DNA of 11,879 nucleotides from Campylobacterota bacterium (GCA_013153755.1 JAADDU010000041.1:1-11879), one strand, 5' to 3'; counted from the first letter of the stretch, positions 1 through 7,560 are shown. Program-made: numbers and translations. Notes: generated by a model not told the origin, from the sequence alone.

Positions 1-1
1 A

Positions 2-295
2 CTAAGTACAGAATTTAATCCTCAGAGATTTATAAAGCTTCATAAAAAATATTTTAATTCCTTAAGCATACTACCAAAAACAAATCTCAAAAAAGAAGAT
101 GATTTTTTAGTCTATGAAGTAAATACAACTTCATATATAAATTCACCAAAAAGCTTTTATGAGTTTTTAGATGCACTTAACAAAAGTGACTGGATTATCG
201 GCATAAACTTTCCTATCAATTTTAAAAGAGATGCTAAAGCCATAAGCTCATCTTTTACTATGAAAGTTTACAAAGCTAAAGAAGAAGTTCACTAA
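2..295 (+). CDS. C-terminal fragment of an unrecognised protein (weak PilO-like look)
   Basis: An open frame enters from the left edge and runs 97 codons to a TAA at 293-295; the start lies outside the window. The visible part is rich in Lys, Asn and Phe with no membrane segment. Its last third (residues about 50-97) alternates a Tyr-Ile-Asn-Ser stretch, the helix-like FYEFLDALNKSDWI, and a strand-rich GINFPINF followed by FTMKVYKAK. That order of strand, helix with a Phe-x-x-x-Leu core, then two strands ending in a 'VY' strand resembles the C-terminal ferredoxin-like domain of PilO/GspM pilus-assembly proteins. This is only an impression of fold, not a recognised motif. The gene converges on tilS and overlaps its last 20 bases (276-295), so no terminator fits between them. 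Coding status is well supported by the long open frame and codon use like its neighbours; function is unknown. Confidence 0.7.
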   Translation, partial: LSTEFNPQRFIKLHKKYFNSLSILPKTNLKKEDDFLVYEVNTTSYINSPKSFYEFLDALNKSDWIIGINFPINFKRDAKAISSSFTMKVYKAKEEVH

Positions 296-1277
296 CTCTC
301 AAAGAAACATCTGGATTTTCATATAGATATGGTCTAAGTTTAGGCTCTATCTCTAAACCTCTACACAACTCTTTAAATTCCCACTCCATCGCATTTTGTG
401 TTTTTGTTATGTATGGAGCTATAAATATATACTCTAAATTTTGACTCACAACAAACTTTCTTCCAACTACAAGAGTATCTTGTTCTTGGAGTAGTTTTTT
501 TTCATTTGCACTAAGCATATACTTATAATTTGATTTTAAAACTTTGTCTATGTTGTATATATTTGCTCTTTTATTGGAAGTGTTATCAAAATATGTTAGC
601 TCACCTATTTGCACTGCATCTACTTCTATCACAAAAGCCTCTCTGTCTGCATCTATATATTCAAAGCTTTTTTTGATACCATTTAGATACTTTTTTAAAA
701 GTGGTTTTGTATGGTTATGCCTAAACTCATTTCTTTTTATGTTTGTATCATCATTTGTTTTATCTTCAAAAAATTTGATTTTATTTTCTTGCAGATATGG
801 GTATAGTTCAGATTTGTCAAGATGTAAAAGGGGTCTTACAAGTGTATAAAACTCCCTCTTTTGCACCTTTTGCATCCCTGCTAACTCAACACAACCAGCA
901 CCTTTACAAAACTGCATAAGCATCCACTCAAACCTATCTCCAAGATGGTGAGCGGTTAAAAGATTATCATAAGAGTTTTGTTTTATGATACTCTCAAAAA
1001 ACTCATACCTTATCTCTCTAGCTTTTGCTTCAAAGTTTTTTTCTATAACCTCTGCATCTAATACAAAACACTCAAGATTATACTTTGATGCCAACTCTTT
1101 TGCATAACTAACTTCCTCTTTACTTTGCTCCCTTACGCCATAGTTTACTATAGCTATGTCAAACTTCACACCTGCATCTAATAGTAAAAAGAACAATGCA
1201 CTCGAATCAACCCCCGCAGAGAAAGCTAAGAGGTTTTTTTTGTTTTTTAGTATATGAACACTTGTTAATTTAATCAT
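276..1277 (-). CDS. tilS: tRNA(Ile)-lysidine synthase TilS
   Basis: TilS attaches lysine to C34 of tRNA-Ile(CAU) with ATP, so that it reads AUA rather than AUG; it is a cytosolic, normally essential enzyme. The PP-loop lies at residues 19-25 (FSAGVDS), followed by NYGVREQS near 45, the TAHHLGDRFEW segment near 108-118, and the EDKTNDDTNIKRNEFRHN region near 170-188, matching the family's ED-x-SN...RN-x-x-R motif. At 333 aa it is a short form, lacking the full C-terminal extension of E. coli TilS, as is usual in Campylobacterota. The PP-loop has Ala at residue 21 where most families have Gly. The ATG overlaps the 3' end of rimO by 8 bp and has no obvious Shine-Dalgarno, suggesting translation coupled to rimO. 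The 3' end overlaps the convergent gene on the left. Confidence 0.93.
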   Translation of the reverse strand: MIKLTSVHILKNKKNLLAFSAGVDSSALFFLLLDAGVKFDIAIVNYGVREQSKEEVSYAKELASKYNLECFVLDAEVIEKNFEAKAREIRYEFFESIIKQNSYDNLLTAHHLGDRFEWMLMQFCKGAGCVELAGMQKVQKREFYTLVRPLLHLDKSELYPYLQENKIKFFEDKTNDDTNIKRNEFRHNHTKPLLKKYLNGIKKSFEYIDADREAFVIEVDAVQIGELTYFDNTSNKRANIYNIDKVLKSNYKYMLSANEKKLLQEQDTLVVGRKFVVSQNLEYIFIAPYITKTQNAMEWEFKELCRGLEIEPKLRPYLYENPDVSLRVSELLL

Positions 1278-2583
1278 TTTGAACTGTTGCTGTAAGTATA
1301 TCTCCTACAAGTTGCGTAACTTTAGCTTTATAAACCTTGCCAAACTCAAGCTCTGCATCTAATGTTGAATCGTTTACATATATCTCCCCATCTATCTCAG
1401 GAGCCCATAAAAGCTTTCTTGCACTCAAAAGGTACTCATGCTCATCACTTTGTCCATCTATCACAAGCTCTATCTCTGCATCTACTTCTTTTTGAAGTGA
1501 TTTTAGTCTTGCCTCGTTTGCAATCTCACCTAGTATCTCAGCCCTTTGCTCTTTAACTTCATCAGAGATTTTATCTTCCATATCGTAAGCTGGAGTTGTT
1601 TCTTCATCTGAGTAAGAAAAAACATTGATTCTATCAAACCCAAAACCAGATGCATACTCACACATCTCCTCAAACATCTCTGGTGTTTCATTTGGGTGAC
1701 CAACTATAAAACTTGTTCTTACAAATGAGTTTGGAAGTTGTCGCATAAAGTCTAAAAGCTCTTTTGTTTTATCTCTTCCAAAACCTCTCTTCATCATACG
1801 AAGCATATCATCGTTTATATGTTGTATAGGCATATCAAAGTAGTTATGAAAGATTTTAGAATCTGCTATATTTTGAAGTAACTCTATAGTGGTAGTAGAT
1901 GGATAAAGGTAGAGGATACGAGCAGATTTCACACCATCTATAAGTTCAATTCTTTGCATAAGTAAACTTAGTCCATCTTTTACATTTTGGTCTCTTAGAT
2001 ATGAGCTAGAATCTTGTGATACAAAAGAAAAGTCATAAAACCCTTTTGCCACTAACCCCTCAACCTCTTTGGCTATGGAGTCCAAATCTCGTGAGTGGAG
2101 CTTACCTTTAAAAGATGGTATAGCACAAAAACTACAAGTTTGGTTACACCCCTCAGAGAGTTTTATATAAGCATGGTAAGTTGAGCCGGTAACTACACGC
2201 TCTGCTCCATCTATAAGGTAAACTTCCTCAGAAAAACGGCTCTTTTTCTCAACCAAAAGCTCATCTATCTGCTCATAATCCCCAACACCTGTAAATATAT
2301 CAACCTCAGGAATCTGAACTGCCAAGTCATCTTTATATCTTTCACTCAAACACCCTGCCATAACTAAAACAGAGTCCTCTTTTCTAGCTTCATGCAAAGA
2401 AAGAACTGTGTTTACAGACTCCTCTTTTGCTGCATCTATAAATCCGCAAGTATTTACGATGATAACATCTGCATCTGATTTATCATCAGTTAGTTCAAAA
2501 TTTTGGAGTTTTCCAAGCATCACTTCTGTATCTACAAGATTTTTGGTACAGCCTAAAGAGACTATGTGGAGTTTATTGCCCAT
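1270..2583 (-). CDS. rimO: Ribosomal protein uS12 (Asp) methylthiotransferase RimO
   Basis: RimO is a radical-SAM enzyme that methylthiolates a conserved aspartate of ribosomal protein uS12 in the cytosol. Numbered from the ATG at 2583, the N-terminal UPF0004 domain begins with KLHIVSLGCTKNLVD. It carries the three cysteines of the auxiliary 4Fe-4S cluster (about C12, C46 in VNTCGFIDAAKEES and C78 in AGCLSERY). The radical-SAM motif CNQTCSFC follows at C146, C150 and C153, and a TRAM domain closes the protein from about residue 365. The CGFIDAAKEES and AIPSFKGKLHSR segments favour RimO over its tRNA-modifying paralogue MiaB. The frame also opens at a GTG at 2592, three codons upstream. I prefer the ATG because a weak AAGTG sits six bases before it and nothing precedes the GTG. 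Length 437 aa is normal. It is the first gene of a rimO-tilS operon. Confidence 0.94.
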   Translation of the reverse strand: MGNKLHIVSLGCTKNLVDTEVMLGKLQNFELTDDKSDADVIIVNTCGFIDAAKEESVNTVLSLHEARKEDSVLVMAGCLSERYKDDLAVQIPEVDIFTGVGDYEQIDELLVEKKSRFSEEVYLIDGAERVVTGSTYHAYIKLSEGCNQTCSFCAIPSFKGKLHSRDLDSIAKEVEGLVAKGFYDFSFVSQDSSSYLRDQNVKDGLSLLMQRIELIDGVKSARILYLYPSTTTIELLQNIADSKIFHNYFDMPIQHINDDMLRMMKRGFGRDKTKELLDFMRQLPNSFVRTSFIVGHPNETPEMFEEMCEYASGFGFDRINVFSYSDEETTPAYDMEDKISDEVKEQRAEILGEIANEARLKSLQKEVDAEIELVIDGQSDEHEYLLSARKLLWAPEIDGEIYVNDSTLDAELEFGKVYKAKVTQLVGDILTATVQND

Positions 2584-2612
2584 TTTTTTCACTTTTTAAA
2601 TAAATTTGTAAA

Positions 2613-2618
2613 TTATAT
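2613..2618 (-). promoter_or_regulatory. -10 box of the rimO-tilS promoter
   Basis: The minus strand reads TATAAT here, a perfect sigma-70 -10 box, about 30 bases before the rimO ATG. No convincing -35 box is seen, as is common in Campylobacterota. It lies two bases from the opposing -10 box of the flavoprotein gene. Confidence 0.55.
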
Positions 2619-2620
2619 CG

Positions 2621-2626
2621 TATAAT
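2621..2626 (+). promoter_or_regulatory. -10 box of the HI0933-like flavoprotein gene
   Basis: A perfect TATAAT ends six bases before the ATG at 2633. The usual 6-7 base distance from -10 to the transcription start would place the RNA 5' end at or next to the ATG itself, so the mRNA may be leaderless. No Shine-Dalgarno is present in the 20 bases before the ATG. Confidence 0.5.
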
Positions 2627-2632
2627 GGCTTT

Positions 2633-3772
2633 ATGAAAATATATGATGTGATAATACTCGGTGCAGGTGCAAGTTCTTTGATGTGTGCATCGCATCTAAA
2701 AAAGAGCCTAGATGTAGCCATAATCGATACAAATAACAAAGTAGCACAAAAACTAAAAATATCTGGTGGTGGTAAATGTAACATCACAAATGTTAATGTA
2801 AGTGAAAAAAATTTTGATGGAGATGAAGAGTTTATAAAAAAAACATTGCAACAATTTTCAAAAGATGATTTATTAAACTTTTTACAAAAACACCATGTTA
2901 AACCTATCATTAGGAAGAACCGTTATTATTTTTGTAAAAATTCTTCAGATGAAATTATAAATATTTTAAAAAAACTTACAGCTAAACATAAGTTTGTGTT
3001 AGATGCAGAGGTTCTAGAAGTACAAAAAATAGATGAAATCTTCTACATAAAAACAAAAAAAGACACTTTTAAAGCCAAAAAAGTTGTAGTTGCAACAGGA
3101 GCAAAAAGTTTCGCACCTCTTGGAGCTAGTGATATAGGTCTTAAAATCGCAAAAAGTTTTAACATAAACTATAAGGAGTTTTCTCCAGCTTTAGTTGGTC
3201 TAACAGTTCAAAAAGAGCAATTTTGGATGAAGAGTCTAAGTGGTCTTAGTTGCTATGTAAAGATAAAAGTGGATGGTAAAACTTTAGAAGAGGATATGCT
3301 GTTTGCCCATAAAGGTATAAGTGGTCCAGCCATTCTCTCTGCCTCACTTTACTGGAAAAAAGGGAAGATAAGCATAGACTTTTTACCAAATAAAAATATC
3401 TTTACTCTTACAAAAAACACAAAAAAACTAGTAAGTTCTGCCATAGGACTTCCAAAAAGACTAAGTGTTGAAATTTTAAAAGCACTTGGTGTAAAAGATA
3501 TAGCGTGTAATAAACTAGATAAAGATAACAAAGAAAAACTCTCACTTATCCATAACTACGAATTTGCACCAGCAGGTAACTTTGGTTTTACTAAAGCAGA
3601 AGTTTGTAGAGGTGGTGTTGATACTAAAGAGTTACAAAATGACTCACTTCAAAGTAAAACTATAAAAAACCTATATTTTATAGGCGAAGTAGTTGATGTA
3701 ACAGGTGAACTTGGTGGATATAACTTTCAGTGGGCATTTAGTAGTGGGGTTGTTTGTGCTAGACATATTTAA
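2633..3772 (+). CDS. HI0933/BaiN-family FAD-dependent oxidoreductase
   Basis: This is a flavoprotein of the HI0933 family (YhiN, BaiN). The N-terminal FAD-binding Rossmann segment is DVIILGAGASS at residues 5-15, where the last glycine of G-x-G-x-x-G is Ser. The family signature SGGGKCNITN lies at 44-53, a second nucleotide-contact segment VVATGAKSFAPLGASD sits near 150-165, and the C-terminal FAD segment contains LYFIGEVVDVTGELGGYNF near 347-365. The length of 379 aa is close to, slightly under, the usual 390-420. The named member BaiN is a bile-acid pathway reductase of gut clostridia, but in free-living bacteria the substrate is unknown, so no symbol is given. The start is fixed because the next Met lies beyond the FAD motif. 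It diverges from rimO, and its stop codon is one base from the 3' end of an opposing tRNA gene, leaving no room for a terminator. Confidence 0.9.
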   Translation: MKIYDVIILGAGASSLMCASHLKKSLDVAIIDTNNKVAQKLKISGGGKCNITNVNVSEKNFDGDEEFIKKTLQQFSKDDLLNFLQKHHVKPIIRKNRYYFCKNSSDEIINILKKLTAKHKFVLDAEVLEVQKIDEIFYIKTKKDTFKAKKVVVATGAKSFAPLGASDIGLKIAKSFNINYKEFSPALVGLTVQKEQFWMKSLSGLSCYVKIKVDGKTLEEDMLFAHKGISGPAILSASLYWKKGKISIDFLPNKNIFTLTKNTKKLVSSAIGLPKRLSVEILKALGVKDIACNKLDKDNKEKLSLIHNYEFAPAGNFGFTKAEVCRGGVDTKELQNDSLQSKTIKNLYFIGEVVDVTGELGGYNFQWAFSSGVVCARHI

Positions 3773-3773
3773 A

Positions 3774-3849
3774 TGGTGCTCACAACTGGACTCGAACCAG
3801 TGACTCTTACCTTGTCGAGGTAATACTCTACCAACTGAGTTATGCGAGC
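3774..3849 (-). tRNA. tRNA-Val (anticodon GAC), with C at position 33
   Basis: The minus strand folds into a complete 76-nt tRNA including an encoded CCA. The acceptor stem GCTCGCA pairs with TGTGAGC (one G-T wobble) and the discriminator is A73. The D arm is ACTC/GAGT with loop AGTTGGTA. The anticodon stem TTACC/GGTAA encloses the 7-nt loop TCGACAA. The T arm ACTGG/CCAGT has loop TTCGAGT. The loop centre gives anticodon GAC (3814-3816), reading GUC and GUU valine codons; A35, C36 and A73 agree with valine identity. Position 33 (base 3817) is C instead of the nearly invariant U. The gene lies between two plus-strand genes, and its transcript would run antisense into the flavoprotein gene unless 3' processing or termination is quick. 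Confidence 0.93.
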
Positions 3850-3866
3850 ATCTATTTAAAAAACTA

Positions 3867-3872
3867 ATTCTA
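3867..3872 (-). promoter_or_regulatory. Probable -10 box for tRNA-Val
   Basis: The minus strand reads TAGAAT 17 bases before the tRNA 5' end, giving a predicted start about 10 bases upstream of the mature tRNA. No clear -35 box. A one-mismatch -10 in AT-rich DNA is modest evidence. Confidence 0.35.
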
Positions 3873-3943
3873 TCCAAAAAATCTTAAAATAATTTTTTTC
3901 ACTTTTCATCTTTTATTTATATTAATTTTATGTTTATTATGTG

Positions 3944-3949
3944 TATAAT
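3944..3949 (+). promoter_or_regulatory. -10 box of the pckA promoter
   Basis: A perfect TATAAT lies 32 bases before the pckA ATG, implying a leader of about 26 nt. The preceding 50 bases (about 3893-3941) are a series of T runs at intervals and not a -35 box. This is the periodic T-rich upstream pattern described for sigma-70 promoters of Helicobacter and Campylobacter. Confidence 0.55.
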
Positions 3950-3969
3950 GATGATATTAAAATAATGCC

Positions 3970-3975
3970 AGAAGG
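3970..3975 (+). promoter_or_regulatory. Ribosome binding site of pckA
   Basis: AGAAGG lies six bases before the ATG at 3982, a strong Shine-Dalgarno that fixes the start. It contrasts with several neighbours that lack one. Confidence 0.65.
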
Positions 3976-3981
3976 TTAGTT

Positions 3982-5565
3982 ATGAATTTAACTGAGTTAG
4001 AAGATTTAGGATTAAAAAATATTGGTAATGTTTATCATAATTTAAGTTATGATGAACTAATTAAACATGAACTTAAAAATGGTGAAGTTGAACTTACTAA
4101 AAAAGGTGCAACTGCTGTTGATACGGGTATCTTCACTGGTCGTTCCCCAAAAGACAAATACTTTGTTGACCGCGACCCATCTAACAAATATATAGCATGG
4201 GGAGATGTAAATAAAAAAGTTAGTGCTGACGTTTTTAAAGAGCTTCTAGTAGTAGCACAAGAACAACTTTCTGGAAAAGATTTATACCTAACTGATGTTT
4301 TTTGTGGTTCAAGCGCAGCTTCAAAAAAATCTGTTCGTTTTATATCAGAGATAGCATGGCAATCTCACTTTGTTAAAAATATGTTTATCCGTCCAACAGA
4401 ATCTGAACTAGAAGTTTTCAAATCAGACTTTGTAGTTCTAAATGCTTGTAAAGCGATAAATGACAAATGGAAAGAGCATGGTTTAAATTCAGATGTTTTT
4501 GTACTTTTTGATGTTGAAAACAACATAGCTATCATTGGTGGTACTTACTACGGTGGAGAGATGAAAAAAGGAATTTTTTCTATGATGAACTACTGGTTGC
4601 CACTAGAGGGTAAACTATCTATGCACTGTTCTGCTAATGTTGGAGAAGATGGAGATACTGCACTATTCTTTGGTCTTAGTGGAACTGGTAAAACAACTCT
4701 AAGTACAGATCCACATCGCGCACTTATAGGTGATGATGAACATGGCTGGGATAACCATGGTGTATTTAACTTTGAGGGTGGCTGTTACGCAAAAGTTATC
4801 AACCTAGATGGTAAAAGTGAACCTGAGATATATAATGCTATAAGAAAAGATGCACTTTTAGAAAATGTTGTTATGTATGGAGAGGGTGAAGTTGACTATG
4901 AAGATGGAAGTAAAACAGAAAACACTCGTGTTTCTTACCCTATTGAGCATATAGAAAATCATAAAGAAGATTTGATGGCTGGTCATCCACAAAACATCAT
5001 CTTCTTAACTGCTGATGCTTTTGGTGTTTTACCACCAGTTTCTAAACTTACAAACGAACAAGCAATGTACTACTTCTTAAGTGGTTATACTGCAAAAGTG
5101 GCTGGAACAGAAAGAGGCATAACAGAACCTGTTGCTACATTTAGTGCTTGTTTTGGGGAAGCTTTCTTACCACTTCACCCAACTGTTTATGCAGAACTTT
5201 TAGGTAAAAAGATAGAAGAGCATAAAGTTAATGTTTATCTTGTTAACACTGGCTGGACTGGTGGTGGTTATGGTGTTGGTAAAAGAATGAGTATCAAAGA
5301 TACTCGTGCTTGTATAAATGCTATCTTAGATGGAAGCATCAAAGATAGTGAGTTTGATGTTACAAAAACTTTTAGACTAAATGTTCCAAAAACTTTAGGT
5401 GATATAAACCCAGATGTACTAAACCCTCGTAACGCATGGAAAGATAAAGAATTATTTGATAACACTAGAGATAAACTAGCTCAAATGTTTATAGATAACT
5501 ACAAAAAATATCAAGACAATGACCATATAGACTATGCTCCATTTGGCCCTATTGTAGGAAGCTAA
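3982..5565 (+). CDS. pckA: Phosphoenolpyruvate carboxykinase (ATP)
   Basis: PckA converts oxaloacetate and ATP to PEP, CO2 and ADP in the cytosol. It is the gluconeogenic exit from the TCA cycle and, in autotrophs running the cycle reductively, a route from fixed carbon to sugars (that role here is inferred). Motifs in order: the oxaloacetate-binding [10 protein letters not shown] at 51-60, YYGGEMKKG at 189-197 with the metal-binding lysine, MHCSANVG with the metal histidine at 215, the P-loop GLSGTGKTT at 231-239, the metal aspartate in GDDEHGWD at 250-257, and [15 protein letters not shown] in the C-terminal half. The P-loop type identifies the ATP-dependent class. Length 527 aa matches the family. 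It is monocistronic, with its own promoter, a strong ribosome binding site and a hairpin downstream. Some arginine codons are CGT or CGC, as in rpsU, consistent with high expression. Confidence 0.96.
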   Translation: MNLTELEDLGLKNIGNVYHNLSYDELIKHELKNGEVELTKKGATAVDTGIFTGRSPKDKYFVDRDPSNKYIAWGDVNKKVSADVFKELLVVAQEQLSGKDLYLTDVFCGSSAASKKSVRFISEIAWQSHFVKNMFIRPTESELEVFKSDFVVLNACKAINDKWKEHGLNSDVFVLFDVENNIAIIGGTYYGGEMKKGIFSMMNYWLPLEGKLSMHCSANVGEDGDTALFFGLSGTGKTTLSTDPHRALIGDDEHGWDNHGVFNFEGGCYAKVINLDGKSEPEIYNAIRKDALLENVVMYGEGEVDYEDGSKTENTRVSYPIEHIENHKEDLMAGHPQNIIFLTADAFGVLPPVSKLTNEQAMYYFLSGYTAKVAGTERGITEPVATFSACFGEAFLPLHPTVYAELLGKKIEEHKVNVYLVNTGWTGGGYGVGKRMSIKDTRACINAILDGSIKDSEFDVTKTFRLNVPKTLGDINPDVLNPRNAWKDKELFDNTRDKLAQMFIDNYKKYQDNDHIDYAPFGPIVGS

Positions 5566-5584
5566 TTTATATATAATTTAACAC

Positions 5585-5612
5585 TTGTTCCAATACACTA
5601 GTATTGGAACAA
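5585..5612. terminator. Hairpin between convergent pckA and tkt, possible bidirectional terminator
   Basis: A perfect 12-bp stem (TTGTTCCAATAC with its complement) closes a 4-base ACTA loop. It lies 19 bases after the pckA stop and 10 bases after the tkt stop on the other strand. The flanks do not form a proper U tract on either strand (the plus side continues AAATCT and turns U-rich only later), so it may act as an mRNA 3'-end stabiliser as much as an intrinsic terminator. Confidence 0.6.
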
Positions 5613-5622
5613 AAATCTATCT

Positions 5623-7542
5623 TTATTTAATCTTTTCTAAAATACTATCTACACTAAAACCAAATTTCTCAAATAATTGTCCTGCTGGAGCAGATGCACC
5701 AAAACTATCCATCGCTATAACTGTATCTGCAAGTCTATACCACTCCAAACCTCTTGCTGCTTCTATAGCAACTTTTTTACAATCTGGTTTGATTATAGAG
5801 TCTATATATGATTGTTCCTGCTCTATGAACAAGTCATAACATGGAACACTTACTACATTTACAGGTACATCCATACTGTTTAGTTTTTCTTTTACTTTGA
5901 GTGCAAGTTCTACTTCGCTACCACTTGCCATAAGTGTTATAACTGCATCTTCATCACTTGCAAGTAGGTAACCACCCTTAGATGCACTACCACTCACTGC
6001 ATCTGGTAAAACTGCAAGGTTTTGTCTTGAACATACAAATGCTGATGGAGATTTACTCATACTAAGTGCTGTTTTCCAAGCTTCTACATTTTCTGCTCCA
6101 TCTGCTGGACGCCATACATAAAAGTTTGGTAATGCACGAAATTGGCTTAGATGCTCTATGGGTTGGTGAGTTGGTCCATCTTCTCCTACACCTATACTAT
6201 CATGTGTCCAGATAAAAAACTGCTGGATTCCAGTAAGCGCAGCTATACGAGCAGCAGGTTTTAAGTAGTCTGAAAACACAAAGAATGTCGCACTAAATGG
6301 TAATAGTGGTCCATAAAGAGCCATAGCATTAACTATAGATGCCATCGCATGTTCACGGATACCAAAGTAAATGTTTCTACCTTTAGGGTAAACACCCATA
6401 TCGTTTAGGTTGGTTTTATTTGATGGACTTAAATCTGCACTACCACCCAAAAAGCTAGGAACACCTTTTGCGATAGCATTCATAATCTTGCCGTTTGTAC
6501 CCCTTGTAGCTTCTGCTTTTTCAAATGTTGGGTACTCTATGCGTGAAAAATCAGGGTTTTGTAATGCTTCTAGTGCTTCGTTTTGCTCCATAAGTGGTAG
6601 AGTTTTTTGTGAGTGTATCCACTCGCGTTCTAGTAAGTCTCCCTCTTCTATAGCGCATCTAAAACGAACTAGTACATCTTCATCTACATGAAATTTTTTC
6701 TCTGGGTCAAACCCTGCATCTATCTTAGCTTGAGCTATAACATCATCGCCAAGTGGAGCACCGTGAGAGTGATGAGAACCCTCTAGTTTTCCAGCACCTT
6801 TTGCTATGATTGTGTTTGCTATGATGATAACAGGTTTACTACTCTGTTTTGCTTTTGTTATAGATGCATCTATCTCATCAAAATTATGTCCATCACACTC
6901 TAAAACTTCCCAGCCTTGTGACTCAAAACGCATACGGATATTTTCAGAAATACTTAAGTCTGTTGAACCCTCGATAGTGATGCGATTTGAATCATATATA
7001 AGTATAAGGTTATCTAGTTTATTATGTCCAGCGATAGAGCAAGCTTCATAACTTATACCCTCTTCTAAGTCACCATCTCCACATAAACAGTAAACATTAT
7101 GATTTATTAAAGAAGCAGTTTCACTATTTACTTGTGCACCAACAAATTTAGATGCCATAGAAAAACCTACGGCATTTGCTATACCTTGTCCAAGTGGTCC
7201 TGTAGTTATCTCTATACCAGCAGTATGACCAAACTCAGGATGACCAGGAGTTTTAGAGTCTAATTGACGAAAGTTTTTTAAATCTTCTATCTCTAAACCA
7301 TACCCCCAAAGATAATAAAGAGAGTATATAAGTCCAGTACCATGACCACCAGAAAATACTAATCTATCACGATTTAAAAAATCAGGATTTTTAGGGTTAT
7401 GGTTAAGGTGTTCACTTAAAACTACTGCAATATCTGCAAGTCCCATAGGTGCACCTGGGTGACCACTATTTGCTTGTTGTACCATATCTGCTGCTAAAAA
7501 TCTTATACTGTCTGCCATTTTTTGACGCATTGTATTACTCAT
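5623..7542 (-). CDS. tkt: Transketolase
   Basis: Transketolase moves two-carbon ketol units between sugar phosphates with thiamine diphosphate, linking glycolysis, the non-oxidative pentose phosphate pathway and, where present, the Calvin cycle. The N-terminal domain shows SGHPGAPMG near 26-34, SGGHGTGLIYS near 64-74, GPLGQG at 115-120, and the ThDP motif starting GDGDLEEGISYE at 155 and ending near the conserved Asn in YDSNRITI. The middle domain has GIREHAMASI with the catalytic glutamate, and WTHDSIGVGEDGPTHQPIEHL with the substrate histidines. The C-terminal domain contains LMASGSEVELAL. Length 639 aa is slightly below the usual 650-670. The start is supported by AAGGAA (7551-7556) eight bases before the ATG. 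It follows ispA by 18 bases in the same operon; ispA-tkt adjacency is also known in Campylobacter. Confidence 0.96.
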   Translation of the reverse strand: MSNTMRQKMADSIRFLAADMVQQANSGHPGAPMGLADIAVVLSEHLNHNPKNPDFLNRDRLVFSGGHGTGLIYSLYYLWGYGLEIEDLKNFRQLDSKTPGHPEFGHTAGIEITTGPLGQGIANAVGFSMASKFVGAQVNSETASLINHNVYCLCGDGDLEEGISYEACSIAGHNKLDNLILIYDSNRITIEGSTDLSISENIRMRFESQGWEVLECDGHNFDEIDASITKAKQSSKPVIIIANTIIAKGAGKLEGSHHSHGAPLGDDVIAQAKIDAGFDPEKKFHVDEDVLVRFRCAIEEGDLLEREWIHSQKTLPLMEQNEALEALQNPDFSRIEYPTFEKAEATRGTNGKIMNAIAKGVPSFLGGSADLSPSNKTNLNDMGVYPKGRNIYFGIREHAMASIVNAMALYGPLLPFSATFFVFSDYLKPAARIAALTGIQQFFIWTHDSIGVGEDGPTHQPIEHLSQFRALPNFYVWRPADGAENVEAWKTALSMSKSPSAFVCSRQNLAVLPDAVSGSASKGGYLLASDEDAVITLMASGSEVELALKVKEKLNSMDVPVNVVSVPCYDLFIEQEQSYIDSIIKPDCKKVAIEAARGLEWYRLADTVIAMDSFGASAPAGQLFEKFGFSVDSILEKIK

Positions 7543-7560
7543 CTGTTTTTTTCCTTGTTT

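Noticed and set aside
544..849. 101-codon plus-strand open frame inside tilS
   Set aside because: It is fully antisense to a clear TilS with intact motifs; its composition (Ser, Phe, Leu-rich) is typical of an antisense shadow, and no ribosome binding site or family match is seen.
2596..2910. 104-codon minus-strand open frame opposite the flavoprotein gene 5' end
   Set aside because: It covers the FAD-motif region of the real gene in antisense and would run through the divergent promoter; no family resemblance.
3766..3860. TATTTAAA direct repeats flanking the tRNA (3766-3773 and 3853-3860), considered as an insertion target duplication or attachment pair
   Set aside because: Only eight AT bases containing the palindrome TTTAAA, expected often in this DNA; no integrase or foreign gene is nearby.
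3671..3877. 68-codon minus-strand open frame across the tRNA
   Set aside because: It spans the whole tRNA-Val gene, so it cannot be a normal protein gene; the resemblance to a protein is accidental.
6410..7051. Plus-strand open frames of 93 and 81 codons inside tkt
   Set aside because: Antisense shadows of a complete, well-conserved transketolase.
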